This document shows positions 50,668 through 60,008 of a stretch of DNA of 64,000 nucleotides, in pieces. The stretch spans positions 124,001 through 188,000 of the forward strand of contig OY282459.1 in the NCBI GenBank assembly GCA_958296285.1, given 5' to 3'. Source of the stretch: an uncultured Alphaproteobacteria bacterium. Lineage in GTDB: Bacteria; Pseudomonadota; Alphaproteobacteria; JAPOUT01; G958296285. Each line of letters starts with the position of its first letter. Position 1 is the stretch's first letter. The notes under the pieces were generated by a model. The model was not told where the DNA came from, ran no database searches, and saw only the letters and a list, made by a program, of their open reading frames with translations. The position numbers were made by a program, and so were the translations under genes.

Positions 50668-53370
50668 TCAAGCCGCCAAGCGCCGAAGAACGTAAGGCAG
50701 AATGCCGTCATGCGCCATATAGGCGAGTTCGCGCCCCGTATCCACGCGGCAGATGAGAGCGATTTCGCGCTTCGCGCCATCGGGAGAAAGAATGGTCGCG
50801 GCGATGGTCTGTTTTGTCCGAAGCGCCCCGCCCCAATCCAAACTGACCGTCTCCGCGCCTGTCAGATTCAGCCCGCGCCAGCTCTCGCCCTCTGCGAATT
50901 GCAGAGGCAGAACGCCCATGCCGATCAAATTGGAGCGATGAATCCGCTCAAAAGACTGCGCGATCACGGCGCGGACGCCCAAAAGGCGCGTCCCCTTCGC
51001 CGCCCAGTCGCGGCTGGAGCCTGTGCCATATTCGCGGCCGGCGAAAATCACGAGAGGGACGCCCCGCTCGGCATAGACCCGCGCGGCCTCATAGATGGAA
51101 AGGGCGCGATCGTCAGGATAAAGCCGCGTCTCTCCGCCTTCCGATCCCGGCGCCATTTGGTTGCGAAGACGCCCATTGGCGAAAGTGCCGCGAATCATCA
51201 CCTCATGATTGCCGCGCCGCGCGCCGTAGGAATTGAAATCCCCAATCGCCACGCCCTCCCCCTTCAGATAGGCGGCGGCGGGACTGTCGCCGCTTATCGC
51301 GCCGGCAGGGCTGATATGATCGGTCGTGATGCTGTCCTCCAACAAAGCGAGAATATGCGCCTCTTTGACAGGGGGCGGCGGCGCTTGAGACGCGGAGACA
51401 GTCTCAAAAAAGGGAGGCGGGCGAACATAGGTGGAGGCGGAGTCCCAATCATAGACCGTCTTTTTGGAGGCGCGGACGCCGCGCCACGCCGCGTCCCCGT
51501 CAAAGACTTTCGCGTAGCGCTTGGCGAAAAGGGGCGGCGAAATCGCCCGCGCCATCGCTTCGCTGATGGCGGCGTCGCTGGGCCAAATCTCCTTCAGAAA
51601 GACGGGCTTCCCCGCTTTGTCCGCGCCCAGAGGCTCGCGGGTCAGATCGCGGCGGATGGATCCCGCCAACGCGTAGGCGACGACCAGCATCGGCGAGGCC
51701 AGATAATTGGCGCGGACATCGGCATGGATTCGCCCCTCAAAATTGCGATTGCCCGACAGAATGGCGGCGGCCGTGATGCCCTCTTTGGCGATCGCGTCAG
51801 AGAGCGCCGGCGGGAGGGGTCCCGAATTGCCAATGCAGGTCGTGCAGCCATAGCCGACAAGATGAAAGCCCAAAGCGTCCAAATCTTTCTGAAGATCGGC
51901 TTTCTCAAGATAGTCCGCGACAACTTGCGAGCCGGGCGCCAAGGAGGTCTTGACCCAAGGCTTGACGGCAAGACCGCGCGCCCGCGCTTCTCGCGCCAAC
52001 AGACCCGCCCCCAGCATCACGCGCGGATTGGAAGTGTTCGTGCAGGAGGTGATCGCCGCGATGACAATGTCGCCGTCCCCCAAATCGTGATTCGCGCCCG
52101 CCACCGGAACGCGCTCCTTTGGCGAGCGCTTTGTCTGGGCTTGGCTTTCCATGAAGGAAGAGAAAGATTCTGCGGCGTCTTCCAGCGCCACGCGATCCTG
52201 CGGGCGGCGGGGGCCTGCCAAAGCGCCCGAGACCTCGCCCAAATCCAAAGAAAGGGAGGAGGAAAAAAGCGGCTCCGGCGCGTCCTCATCGCGGAAAAGC
52301 CCCTGCGCGCGCGCGTAAGTCTCCACCAGAGCGCATTGATCCTCATGGCGCGCCGTTCTTTTCAGATAAGCGATCGTCTCGCCATCCACGGCGAAGAAGC
52401 TGCATGTCGCGCCATATTCGGGGGCCATGTTGGCGATTGTCGCCCTGTCCTCCAAAGCCAGATGGCGCAAGCCCGGGCCGGCGAACTCCACGAAACGCCC
52501 GACCACGCCATGGGCGCGAAGCATTTCGGTGATGCGGAGAACCAAATCGGTCGCCGTCACGCCCTCGCGCAAGCGCCCGGTGAGACGCATCCCCACCACA
52601 TCGGGGAGGGTCATGGAGACGGGCTGCCCCAGCATCGCGGCTTCGGCTTCAATCCCGCCGACCCCCCAGCCCAAAACGCCCAGCGCGTTGATCATCGTCG
52701 TATGGCTGTCCATGCCCACGAGCGTGTCGGGAAAGACGAGCGCGCCGCCATCCTCCAAAGGCGAAAGGCGCGCCACCTCCGCCAAATGCTCCAAATTGAC
52801 CTGATGGCAAATGCCTGTCCCTGGCGGAACGACTCGGAAGTTGCGAAAGGTTTGAGCGCCCCATTTCAGAAACGCGTAGCGCTCTTGGTTGCGCGCATAT
52901 TCGCGCTCCCGATTATAAGCCATAGCCTGAAGGCTGCCGAAGCGATCCACCATGACCGAATGATCCACGACCAAATCCACAGGCACGAGCGGATTGACGC
53001 GCTCGGGCGACCCCCCCATCTTTTGAAGAGCGTCCCGCATCGCGGCAAGATCGGCGAGAGCCGGAACGCCGGTCAAATCCTGCATCAGAACCCGCGCCGG
53101 ACGGAAGGCGATCTCATGGGACGAGCGCCGCTCGTCAAGCCATGCGGCGAGAGCCTCCATATCCTCCTTCCGCGCCGTCTCGCCATCCTCATGCCGCAGC
53201 AGATTCTCAAGAAGAATCCGCAGGCAGAAAGGCAGACGGCTGACGCCCTTCAATCCGTTCTCTTCCGCCGCTTTGAGGCTGAAATAGGCGAAGCGCCTCT
53301 TCCCCAAAGCGAAATGGCTGAGAGATTGGAAACTGTCGGGGTTGGCGGGGGCGGCGGGGCTTTTCGGCAT
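50668..53370 (-). CDS. acnA: Aconitate hydratase A
   Basis: TCA-cycle iron-sulfur enzyme interconverting citrate and isocitrate. 900 residues: LARDLTGVPALADLAAMRDA-type N-terminal block (as VLMQDLTGVPALADLAAMRD), the cluster ligands in AITSCTNTSNP and YGCTTCIGNSG, GDFNSYGARRGNHEVM, and the swivel-domain GREYGTGSSRDWAAKG. All three cluster cysteines are present. Divergent from ccmA with ~90 bp between, the usual alphaproteobacterial order. Confidence 0.96.
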   Translation of the reverse strand: MPKSPAAPANPDSFQSLSHFALGKRRFAYFSLKAAEENGLKGVSRLPFCLRILLENLLRHEDGETARKEDMEALAAWLDERRSSHEIAFRPARVLMQDLTGVPALADLAAMRDALQKMGGSPERVNPLVPVDLVVDHSVMVDRFGSLQAMAYNREREYARNQERYAFLKWGAQTFRNFRVVPPGTGICHQVNLEHLAEVARLSPLEDGGALVFPDTLVGMDSHTTMINALGVLGWGVGGIEAEAAMLGQPVSMTLPDVVGMRLTGRLREGVTATDLVLRITEMLRAHGVVGRFVEFAGPGLRHLALEDRATIANMAPEYGATCSFFAVDGETIAYLKRTARHEDQCALVETYARAQGLFRDEDAPEPLFSSSLSLDLGEVSGALAGPRRPQDRVALEDAAESFSSFMESQAQTKRSPKERVPVAGANHDLGDGDIVIAAITSCTNTSNPRVMLGAGLLAREARARGLAVKPWVKTSLAPGSQVVADYLEKADLQKDLDALGFHLVGYGCTTCIGNSGPLPPALSDAIAKEGITAAAILSGNRNFEGRIHADVRANYLASPMLVVAYALAGSIRRDLTREPLGADKAGKPVFLKEIWPSDAAISEAMARAISPPLFAKRYAKVFDGDAAWRGVRASKKTVYDWDSASTYVRPPPFFETVSASQAPPPPVKEAHILALLEDSITTDHISPAGAISGDSPAAAYLKGEGVAIGDFNSYGARRGNHEVMIRGTFANGRLRNQMAPGSEGGETRLYPDDRALSIYEAARVYAERGVPLVIFAGREYGTGSSRDWAAKGTRLLGVRAVIAQSFERIHRSNLIGMGVLPLQFAEGESWRGLNLTGAETVSLDWGGALRTKQTIAATILSPDGAKREIALICRVDTGRELAYMAHDGILPYVLRRLAA

Positions 53371-53460
53371 GGCGTCTCCTTTGTTCCGCGCCGCGTCAGG
53401 CGCATAGGCACTATAATAGGAGAGCGCCGCCCTATCAACCTGCTCCCGAAAAGGACGCTT

Positions 53461-54105
53461 ATGCCAAACGACTATGCGAAAAGACTCCGCGCCGAAAATC
53501 TCGCCTGCGCGGCGGGGCGTCTTGACGCGGGGCGTCTTCTCTTTGAGAATCTCACTTTCGCGCTTCTGCCCGGCGAGCGTTTGGATGTGTCGGGGCGGAA
53601 CGGAAGCGGCAAGACGACCCTTCTGGCGGTTCTCGCCGGCATCCGCGCCGCCTCACAAGGGCGGGTTCATTATGACGGACTCCTTCATTATGTCGGACAT
53701 GAGAACGCTCTTTGCGACGCCCTCAGCTGCGAAGAGACTCTCGCTTTTTGGGCGAGGCTCTATGGCGCGAGAGGGCGGGACGAGATTTCCGAGATTGCCG
53801 AGAAATCTTTGGCGTTCGCCGATCTTCTTTCTCTTCGGAGGAGCGCGGTCGGTTTTTTGTCGGCGGGGCAGAAGCGGCGCTTGGCGCTGAGCCGTCTCGT
53901 CATGACGCCGCGCCCTTTATGGATTTTGGACGAGGCGGAGCAGTCTCTAGACCATGAGGCCCGCGACAAGCTGCGGGCGCTCATCAGACGCCATCTCGCG
54001 CGAGGCGGAATGTTGATAGCGGCGGGGCATGGAAAGACAGCGTCCGCGGCGAAAGGGATTCCGGCGAAGCGCGTATTTTTGGGCGAAAGGGGGGAGGGCG
54101 CGTGA
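53461..54105 (+). CDS. ccmA: Cytochrome c maturation ATPase CcmA
   Basis: ATPase of the CcmABCD complex that releases holo-CcmE. 214 residues from ATG 53461. Walker A GRNGSGKTTLLAVLAG, signature LSAGQKRRLALSRL, Walker B LWILDEAEQSLD (Pro replaced by Ala, as seen in CcmA). A GCGTCTTGACGC unit at 53517-53528 adds AGRLDAGRL near the N-terminus. The same frame is open far upstream, but that part is antisense to acnA. It overlaps ccmB by GTGA. Confidence 0.93.
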   Translation: MPNDYAKRLRAENLACAAGRLDAGRLLFENLTFALLPGERLDVSGRNGSGKTTLLAVLAGIRAASQGRVHYDGLLHYVGHENALCDALSCEETLAFWARLYGARGRDEISEIAEKSLAFADLLSLRRSAVGFLSAGQKRRLALSRLVMTPRPLWILDEAEQSLDHEARDKLRALIRRHLARGGMLIAAGHGKTASAAKGIPAKRVFLGERGEGA

Positions 54106-54767
54106 TCGGTTTTTTCGGTTTTTTCGGGTTTTTCCTCGCCGTTCTTTCGCGGGATTTGCGGGTCATGGCGCGGGGCTCGGGGAGCGCCACGCTTTTCGCT
54201 CTCTCGGCTCTTTTGGCGCTTGCCTTGGCGCGCGCGCCGGACGCCGCGCCTGAAGATCCGGGCTTGATTTGGCTGATCATCCTTCTGACTCTGCTGCCGG
54301 CGATGGATCGCCTTTTCGCCGAAGAGATCGCCGATGGCGCATGCGCTCTGATCATGACTCTGCCGGCGCCTCTTGAGTTTTTCATTTTGGCGAAACTTTT
54401 GGCGCGCTGGATCGCGGCGCAGCCTCTTTTGCTGGCGGCGGCGCTCTTCTCTTTGTCTTTGGGATCGTCTTTCTCCCAGAGCGCGGCGCTTTATTTTTGT
54501 CTTCTGCCCGGCGCGCTTGCCGCCATTTTGCTGGGAGGCTTGCCCGCCGCGCTGACGGCGCGTCTCTCGCGCGCCGGCGCTCTGACGGCGTTTCTGACCG
54601 CGCCCTTTTTCCTGCCGCTTCTCATTTTTGGAAGCGCCGCCTCTCGTCTTTCGTGGGATCTTTTATTCTCCGCGCCGTCTTTTCTGCTGCTCTTGGCGCT
54701 TCTGTGCCTGTCTTTGGCGCTGGCGCCGATCGCCGCCGCCGCCGCCCTCAGGAACGCTCTTGCTTGA
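54102..54767 (+). CDS. ccmB: Heme exporter membrane protein CcmB
   Basis: 221 residues with six transmembrane helices, starting at GTG 54102 over the ccmA stop. CcmB marks: FLAVLSRDLRVMARGSGSAT at the N-terminus, DRLFAEEIADGACALIMTLP, and ILAKLLARWIAAQPLLLAA. It partners CcmA and CcmC in the inner membrane for cytochrome c heme delivery. Confidence 0.93.
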   Translation: MIGFFGFFGFFLAVLSRDLRVMARGSGSATLFALSALLALALARAPDAAPEDPGLIWLIILLTLLPAMDRLFAEEIADGACALIMTLPAPLEFFILAKLLARWIAAQPLLLAAALFSLSLGSSFSQSAALYFCLLPGALAAILLGGLPAALTARLSRAGALTAFLTAPFFLPLLIFGSAASRLSWDLLFSAPSFLLLLALLCLSLALAPIAAAAALRNALA

Positions 54768-54794
54768 AGCGCGGGAATCTCCAATTATGATCTC

Positions 54795-55520
54795 ATGACC
54801 TATGAGACCATGACGCTCGCCAATCCCCGACGCTTTGACGCGGTCGCGCGGCTGGCGATTCCGATTTTCGGCGCATTGAGCGCGCTGCTGTTCGCGGCGG
54901 GGCTGGGGCTGTCCTTCGCCGCGCCTCCCGATTATCAGCAGGGCGAGACGGCGCGGATCATGTTCGTCCATGTGCCTGCGGCTTGGATGGCGCTTGCCGT
55001 CTATGGCTTTTTGGCGGCTTTGAGCGCGGCGCATCTGATCTTCCGCGCGCCTGTCGCCGACATCGCCGCGGAGGCGGCCGCGCCTTTGGGCGCGTCTTTC
55101 ACGGCGCTGGCTCTCATCACCGGCGCGCTTTGGGGGCAGCCCATTTGGGGAACATGGTGGGTTTGGGACGCGCGTCTGACGTCTGTTCTCGTCCTGCTCT
55201 TTCTCTATTTGGGCTATATGGCGCTGAGGCGCGCGCTTGAAAAAGAGACGCAAGGCGCGCGGGCGGCGGCGCTGTTGGCGCTCGCCGGCGCGATCAATCT
55301 GCCGATCGTGAAATTCTCGGTGGATTGGTGGAGCACCTTGCATCAGCCCGCGAGCGTCTTTCGCGCTGACGGTCCTCGCTTGGACTCGGCGTTTTTGACT
55401 CCGCTTTTGGTGATGGCGGCGGCTTACGCGGTTTTTTTCGCGGCGCTGCTTCTGATCTTGATGCGCGCCGAACTTCTGCGCCGCAAGAATCAGAGTCTCG
55501 CGGCGGCGCTCGCCCGATGA
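54795..55520 (+). CDS. ccmC: Heme-handling protein CcmC
   Basis: 241 residues, six transmembrane helices. The tryptophan-rich WWD domain is WGTWWVWDARLTSVLVL; flanking heme-ligand His residues are in FVHVPAAWMA and STLHQPASV. It attaches heme to CcmE. The stop overlaps the start of the fused ccmDG by four bases. Position after ccmB is standard. Confidence 0.95.
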   Translation: MTYETMTLANPRRFDAVARLAIPIFGALSALLFAAGLGLSFAAPPDYQQGETARIMFVHVPAAWMALAVYGFLAALSAAHLIFRAPVADIAAEAAAPLGASFTALALITGALWGQPIWGTWWVWDARLTSVLVLLFLYLGYMALRRALEKETQGARAAALLALAGAINLPIVKFSVDWWSTLHQPASVFRADGPRLDSAFLTPLLVMAAAYAVFFAALLLILMRAELLRRKNQSLAAALAR

Positions 55521-56239
55521 CCGAATGGACGTTTTATGTCGGCGCGAGCTATGGGATCAGCGCCTCTATTTTGTTGGCGATGCTGCTCTTCGCGTGGCGG
55601 CGTCTCGCGGCGCAGAAAAAGCAAGCCCGCCATTTGGAGACTCTGGCGCGAGAGAAAAAAAAGAAACAAGAGAAACAAGAGAAGCGCCAAAGCGAGCGTG
55701 GTCTTCAATCTCTTCCTTTGGCGGCGGCGCTGTTGGCGCTCTCGGCGCTGGCTTTGGCGCTATGGGGATCGCTGTCGGAGAAGCCCGCGCCTTTTTCCCA
55801 AAACAGGCTTGCCGCCGGCAGGCTTGCCGCCGCGCCGGCGCTCTCTCTTCCCGCCATTGACGGAATTTCCACGCCGGGCTTCTCCGACAGCGATCTTTTG
55901 GGACAGCGCGCTCTTCTGAATGTATGGGCGTCATGGTGCGCGCCGTGCCGCGCGGAGCATCCGCTTTTGATGCGCTTGTCGCGGCGGCGGGATTTAAAAC
56001 TTTTCGGGATCGCTTACAAAGACGCGCCTGAAGATTCGCGGCGCTTTCTCAATCGCTACGGCAATCCGTTTTGGCGTTTGGGGCAGGATCAGCATGGCGA
56101 GGCGATCTTGGCGCTTGGGGTCTCTGGCGTTCCCGAGACTCTTCTGCTGGACGAGGCGGGGCGGATTCTTCTGCATCACCGAGGCCCTTTGACGGAGGCT
56201 GTCGTCAGAGACGCCGTTCTGCCTCTGCTCTCGCGCTAG
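55517..56239 (+). CDS. ccmDG: CcmD-CcmG fusion protein
   Basis: One 240-residue frame. Residues 1-40 are a CcmD (TFYVGASYGISASILLAMLL, then a basic end), residues 41-64 a Lys/Glu/Gln-rich linker, and residues ~65-240 a CcmG/DsbE: anchor helix ~66-84, then LLNVWASWCAPCRAEHP with C141 and C144, and GVSGVPETLLLDEAG. CcmG reduces apocytochrome cysteines in the periplasm. Normally ccmD and ccmG are separate genes. In the fusion, the CcmD helix and CcmG anchor would place the linker in the cytoplasm. A short repeat (NRLAAGRLAAAP) follows the anchor. Confidence 0.88.
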   Translation: MTEWTFYVGASYGISASILLAMLLFAWRRLAAQKKQARHLETLAREKKKKQEKQEKRQSERGLQSLPLAAALLALSALALALWGSLSEKPAPFSQNRLAAGRLAAAPALSLPAIDGISTPGFSDSDLLGQRALLNVWASWCAPCRAEHPLLMRLSRRRDLKLFGIAYKDAPEDSRRFLNRYGNPFWRLGQDQHGEAILALGVSGVPETLLLDEAGRILLHHRGPLTEAVVRDAVLPLLSR

Positions 56240-56251
56240 GGGGCGCTATGG

Positions 56252-57450
56252 CTAGGCTTCGCGCCCGATCAGACGGTCGCCGTCTCTAGAGAGGCGGAGC
56301 GTTGGGATGCCGCCGACTGCCTGATCTCTTTCTGTCTCCACGAGGGCATGGCAGGGGGTTTTGCCGCTGCGGGGCGTTTCCATCAGGCATGGGAGGCTTT
56401 GCCGGTCAAGGCTTTTGAGATGACGCAGACGCGCCGTGGCGGAGTCCTCGCGCAAGATTCGGGCGCGCTCATGGATAAGGGTTTTTGGAAGTTGGGGCAT
56501 TCGCGCCGCGATCGTCTCGGGGTGCGGCGAGAAGGGAAAGACGTGCGCGGCGGCGAGACGGCATTCTTTAATTATGTCGCGGGTTCTCTGAAACATGGTT
56601 TCTGTTTCGGTGGGGAATCCTGCGATGAGGTCTGCGGTGAGGGCGATGTCGGGTCGGATGGAGCGGAGTTTTTCGGCGAGTCTGATGATGTCTTGGCGGT
56701 CATGTCGGCGGCGCATTCTTTTGAGGATGATGCTGTCGCCGGCTTGGATAGAGAGATGGAGATGGGGCTGCAGGCGCGGCTCTTCGGCGATGAGGCGAAG
56801 GAGGGCGGGGTCTATGGCGGCGGGGTCTAATGATGAGAGTCGCAGGCGCGACAGTGAGGGGATCGCGTTCAGGATCAGGCGGGCGAGCGCGCCGAGTTGG
56901 ATGCGGTTATGGTTGTAGGAGGCGATATCCACGCCTGTTAAGATGATTTCGCGCGCGGCGTTTGTGTGATGGAGATTTTGGGCGTCTTTAATTATGTCGC
57001 GTGGGGGTCGTGATTGGGCTTTTCCTCTTGCGATTCTTGTGATGCAGAAGGTGCAGAGATGGTCGCATCCCGTTTGGATTTTTAAAAATGCGCGGGCGCG
57101 TGGGGCGCGCGGGGGCGTGGCGGGGGCGGGGCGTCTTGACGCGGGGCGTCTTGACGCGGCGATGAAAGAGAGTTTTTGGTTGTTGGGGATGACGCGATGC
57201 GCTTCGGGCATATTTTGGAATTTTTGTGGATGGATTGTGGCGGCGCAACCTGTGATGATGATTTTATTTTTGGGCGGTTTTTTTTCGCGCGGCGGACAGT
57301 TTGACGGCTTTGGCGGATTGCTTCTTGAGTGACGGCGCAGCTGTTGATGATGGCTGTATTTTTCCATCCTTTTTGGTTGGCTTGATGGCGGATTATTTCG
57401 GACTCGGCGGCGTTGAGTCTGCACCCGAGCGTATAGACCTCAACGCTCAT
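56252..57450 (-). CDS. mtaB: tRNA t6A37 methylthiotransferase MtaB, interrupted by a -1 frameshift
   Basis: Radical-SAM enzyme that converts t6A to ms2t6A in tRNA. The N-terminus reads MSVEVYTLGCRLNAAESEII and NSCAVTQEA from ATG 57450. After an A8 run (T8 on the plus strand, 57278-57285) the reading must shift by -1 to continue with KIIITGCAATIHPQ, the radical-SAM motif TGCDHLCTFC and the TRAM end. All functional cysteines are present once the shift is made. Either slippage on A8 restores it, the gene is decaying, or the base count is wrong. Tandem palindromic units (57131-57157) add ASRRPASRRPA before the radical-SAM core. The ATG overlaps the dapF stop. Confidence 0.82.
57131..57157. repeat. 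Two tandem GCGTC-TT-GACGC palindromes, period 15, inside mtaB
   Basis: At 57131-57142 and 57146-57157, identical in spacing to those at 48543-48569 but lying in a gene on the opposite strand and translated in a different frame (ASRRP repeat). Confidence 0.8.
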
Positions 57451-58700
57451 TAGCCTAGCAACTGCTTTATAAGGTCAATGGCTTCATTGATTAGCCGCGC
57501 AATCACAGCTATCGCCCCAATTTTTCCAAGAGCGCGAAGAGGGGTCAGCAGATAGGCTTCTATGAACCCTGCGCGAACTTCCTTTTCGGGTTGCAACGAG
57601 ACAACCCCTTCCTCCAATTTGGCGACATTCTCCGAGACTTTTGGGTCGTTCAGTTGCAGATTTTTGGTCTCATCAATAACCTTTTGGACAGCTTCTCTAG
57701 CGGGTATCGCATTATCTCCGAGTGTTACCGTTCTGCCGGCGGCAGGCACATCTGCTCCATTCGGCATAGTGAGATAATGCTCATCCTGCGCCGATGTCGT
57801 CTCATATTGGTAATCAGGCTGACCATCTAGGCGCAGCACATTGTAGGTCGTGTTATAATGCACAAAACAGGGCCCATATCCCTTTGAGGGGAATCTCACA
57901 CCTTTCCTAGAGTTGTAGATCTGCTCTGTCTTTATGCCCGCAACCGCGATAGCGCAAGCCGCCGTGCCACAAGATTCGGTCATGTGAGTACCACGTTCCC
58001 AAACTTGCCATGACTGAATTTCCCCCCCCTCAATATGGGCAAAAGAAATATTAGCGCCTCGCGGAAAGATAGAATGATCTTCCAACTCTTCTCCGACTTT
58101 TCGCAAATCAGGCATAACCTCTAGCGTATCAAAGAAAAAGACAGCATGGGGGTTGCCGATATTGACACCGAAAAAGGGCGGAAGCGGCTTGCCCTCCGCT
58201 ATAATGGGAGGGTCAAGATGAACTTCGTATGTGTTCGGGACTTCATGTTTCAATGGAATCTCTCTCCAAGCAAAGCGCGGAGATTTTAATTTTGCACCGT
58301 AGAAATCATAACTCGTATGATCGGTTTCATGACTATGACGGCTGATAATGATGGGATCATCATCGGGATTAGACGATGTTGCTAGCATCACCCCTTTCTG
58401 CTCTCTTGTCTCTATCCAATCGCTTATTTCAGCCGTAATCAAACGTCCGACGCAAAGAGCGCCATTGCCGCAGGCTTCGGACTCGCTGCCATCACGGTTG
58501 AAGATACGCATGAAAACGTCTGCTTTAGATGAATACTTAAGGACGAGCAGCTGATCAAAGGGCTTGCCTTCGTCTTTCGCTTTTTGGGCGAGCGAGCGCA
58601 CTTGCTCGCGGTCGGGTAAAGGTTTTCTGTCCCGTGCGTCCAAGATCAGAAAGGCGTTGCCTTGCGCCTGCATCCGCCAATAGCGATATTTATCACTCAT
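57450..58700 (-). CDS. dapF: Diaminopimelate epimerase with a ~100-residue C-terminal extension
   Basis: Epimerises LL-DAP to meso-DAP for lysine and peptidoglycan. Catalytic cysteines: C77 in SEACGNGALC and C243 in TESCGTAACA; GVNIGNPHAVFF is also typical. The second site reads ERGTHMTESCG where most enzymes have ERG(A/V)GET..CG. 416 residues is far above the usual ~280; residues ~310-416 form an extra region ending in a hydrophobic helix (ALGKIGAIAVIARLINEAID) that could bind membrane. Composition is less GC-rich than its neighbours, hinting at acquisition. The stop overlaps the mtaB ATG (TAATG). Confidence 0.88.
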   Translation of the reverse strand: MSDKYRYWRMQAQGNAFLILDARDRKPLPDREQVRSLAQKAKDEGKPFDQLLVLKYSSKADVFMRIFNRDGSESEACGNGALCVGRLITAEISDWIETREQKGVMLATSSNPDDDPIIISRHSHETDHTSYDFYGAKLKSPRFAWREIPLKHEVPNTYEVHLDPPIIAEGKPLPPFFGVNIGNPHAVFFFDTLEVMPDLRKVGEELEDHSIFPRGANISFAHIEGGEIQSWQVWERGTHMTESCGTAACAIAVAGIKTEQIYNSRKGVRFPSKGYGPCFVHYNTTYNVLRLDGQPDYQYETTSAQDEHYLTMPNGADVPAAGRTVTLGDNAIPAREAVQKVIDETKNLQLNDPKVSENVAKLEEGVVSLQPEKEVRAGFIEAYLLTPLRALGKIGAIAVIARLINEAIDLIKQLLG

Positions 58701-58855
58701 AAGCCCTTATAAAACCTTTCGGCTTTTTATGTTCAAAGAGAGTCCGAGAATTCCAATTTACCAGAATACGCCATTCCTGATAATCTCCCACGAGCTATCG
58801 CGCAACGCCTGCCGAAGCAGGAATGGAACCACACTAAAGAAGAGTAGGAGGCATT

Positions 58856-59098
58856 ATGAACAAGAGCGATAAAACGAAAATCGCGTGGTATGCTTGGCTT
58901 ATCCCTCCATTTGTAGTGGTTGTGGGAATGGTTTTGCTTGGATATGGAGAAACATGTTACGCGAACATCTTTTGGGTGTGTATGTCTCGTAGGTTATTTA
59001 GTGATGATAGTCTTAGAACATTCATTTTGTTCTCTTTAGTTTGGGGGATTGTTTGGTGGCCTGTTGCTATTTTTTGGCTGAACAGGGACAACAAGTAA
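58856..59098 (+). CDS. Small two-helix membrane protein, unknown
   Basis: 80 residues with helices at ~10-30 (WYAWLIPPFVVVVGMVLLGY) and ~54-73 (FILFSLVWGIVWWPVAIFWL), and a polar loop with two cysteines (ETCYANIFWVCMSRR). A strong AGTAGGAGGC ribosome site precedes the ATG. It is AT-richer than its surroundings. No family recognised. It ends just before a modular repeat. The ~155 bp between it and the divergent dapF hold no recognised signal. Confidence 0.6.
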   Translation: MNKSDKTKIAWYAWLIPPFVVVVGMVLLGYGETCYANIFWVCMSRRLFSDDSLRTFILFSLVWGIVWWPVAIFWLNRDNK

Positions 59099-59107
59099 GT
59101 CAATAGC

Positions 59108-59322
59108 AAGGGGGGTGCGGGGGGTGCGACACCCCCCGCAAAAAACAAGGCGGCGAAGCCGCCTACAACTCATGCGAGCAGGGGAGGTCGGCGGGCTTCT
59201 CGCAGGCTCGCGCTGACGCGCTTCGCCTGCTTCGTTGCGCCACGCCCGCCGACTATAGCGGGCTACGCCCGCTCGGTTTTTCTTGGGGGGCTAGCCCCCC
59301 AAACCCCCCTCAACGGGAGCGC
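59108..59322. repeat. Modular intergenic repeat, copy 9
   Basis: Begins with GGGGGGTGCGACACCCCCC, GGCGGCGAAGCCGCC and a CGAGCAGGGG arm, then the TCGGCGGGC ... GCCCGCCGA stem, GCGGGCTACGCCCGC, GGGGGGCTAGCCCCCC and the end CCCCCCTCAACGGGAGC, the same terminal sequence as copy 3. It lies between two plus-strand genes, upstream of rpsP. Confidence 0.88.
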
Positions 59323-59372
59323 GTCAATCCCTCTTGACTGTCTAGCGCAGAAGCTTCTATGGAAAACCCACT

Positions 59373-59831
59373 ATGGCACTCAAAATCCGACTCGCCAGAG
59401 GCGGCGCAAAAAAACGCCCCCATTACCGAATCATCGTCGCAGAAGCCTCCGCGCCGCGAGACGGAAAATTCCTAGAAAAACTCGGTACCTACAACCCAAG
59501 ACTCCCCGCCGCCAACGAAAACCGAATCCTCTTCAACACAGACCGAATCCAACATTGGCTCAACCAAGGCGCGAAACCCACAGACCGAGTCTCTCGCTTC
59601 CTAGAAAACGCAGGAATCCTCCCTGCCAAAAAACGCCACAACCCGATCAAAGGCAAGCCCGGAAAAAAAGCTCAAGAACGTCTCAAAGCCGCCCAAACCG
59701 CCGCCGAAACGCCCCCATCAGAACCCTCCGAAGAATCCCCCGCCAAAGACGCCCCCGCCGAAGACGCTAGCGCCGAAGACCCCCCCGAAGACGACAAAGA
59801 CGAAAATAAAGACGATAAGCCTTCGGAATAA
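59373..59831 (+). CDS. rpsP: 30S ribosomal protein S16
   Basis: 152 residues: the S16 core is residues 1-90 ([60 protein letters not shown]), followed by a long Ala/Pro/Asp/Glu-rich tail, common in Alphaproteobacteria but long here. TTGACT ... TATGGA (18-bp spacer) just upstream resembles a promoter, but would leave almost no leader. The usual next gene, rimM, is missing; a repeat and trmD follow. Confidence 0.95.
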   Translation: MALKIRLARGGAKKRPHYRIIVAEASAPRDGKFLEKLGTYNPRLPAANENRILFNTDRIQHWLNQGAKPTDRVSRFLENAGILPAKKRHNPIKGKPGKKAQERLKAAQTAAETPPSEPSEESPAKDAPAEDASAEDPPEDDKDENKDDKPSE

Positions 59832-59832
59832 T

Positions 59833-60001
59833 CCAAGAGCTCCTGTAGCAGGGGGGTCGGCGGGCTTCTCGCGGGCTTGCCTCTACGAGGCTTCGCCCGC
59901 TTCGTTGCGCCACGCCCGCCGACTTTTCGGGGGTTTCCCCCGAACCCCCTTTTTCAAGGGGGGCTAGCCCCCCTTGACCCCCCTTTTTTCCTTTTTGGGA
60001 G
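59833..60001. repeat. Modular intergenic repeat, copy 10 (short), between rpsP and trmD
   Basis: CAAGAGCTCCTG hairpin and GCAGGGGGG, the TCGGCGGGC ... GCCCGCCGA stem, GGGGGTTTCCCCCGA, and CAAGGGGGGCTAGCCCCCCT. Only about 170 bp, lacking the CGTGGGTGGG stem. It occupies the place where rimM is normally encoded. Confidence 0.86.
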
Positions 60002-60008
60002 CGAAACC

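Noticed and set aside
50710-53460. A very long plus-strand open frame running into ccmA (total 1131 codons)
   Set aside because: Everything before 53461 is antisense to acnA, whose frame carries clear aconitase motifs. High GC with few stop codons explains the open frame.
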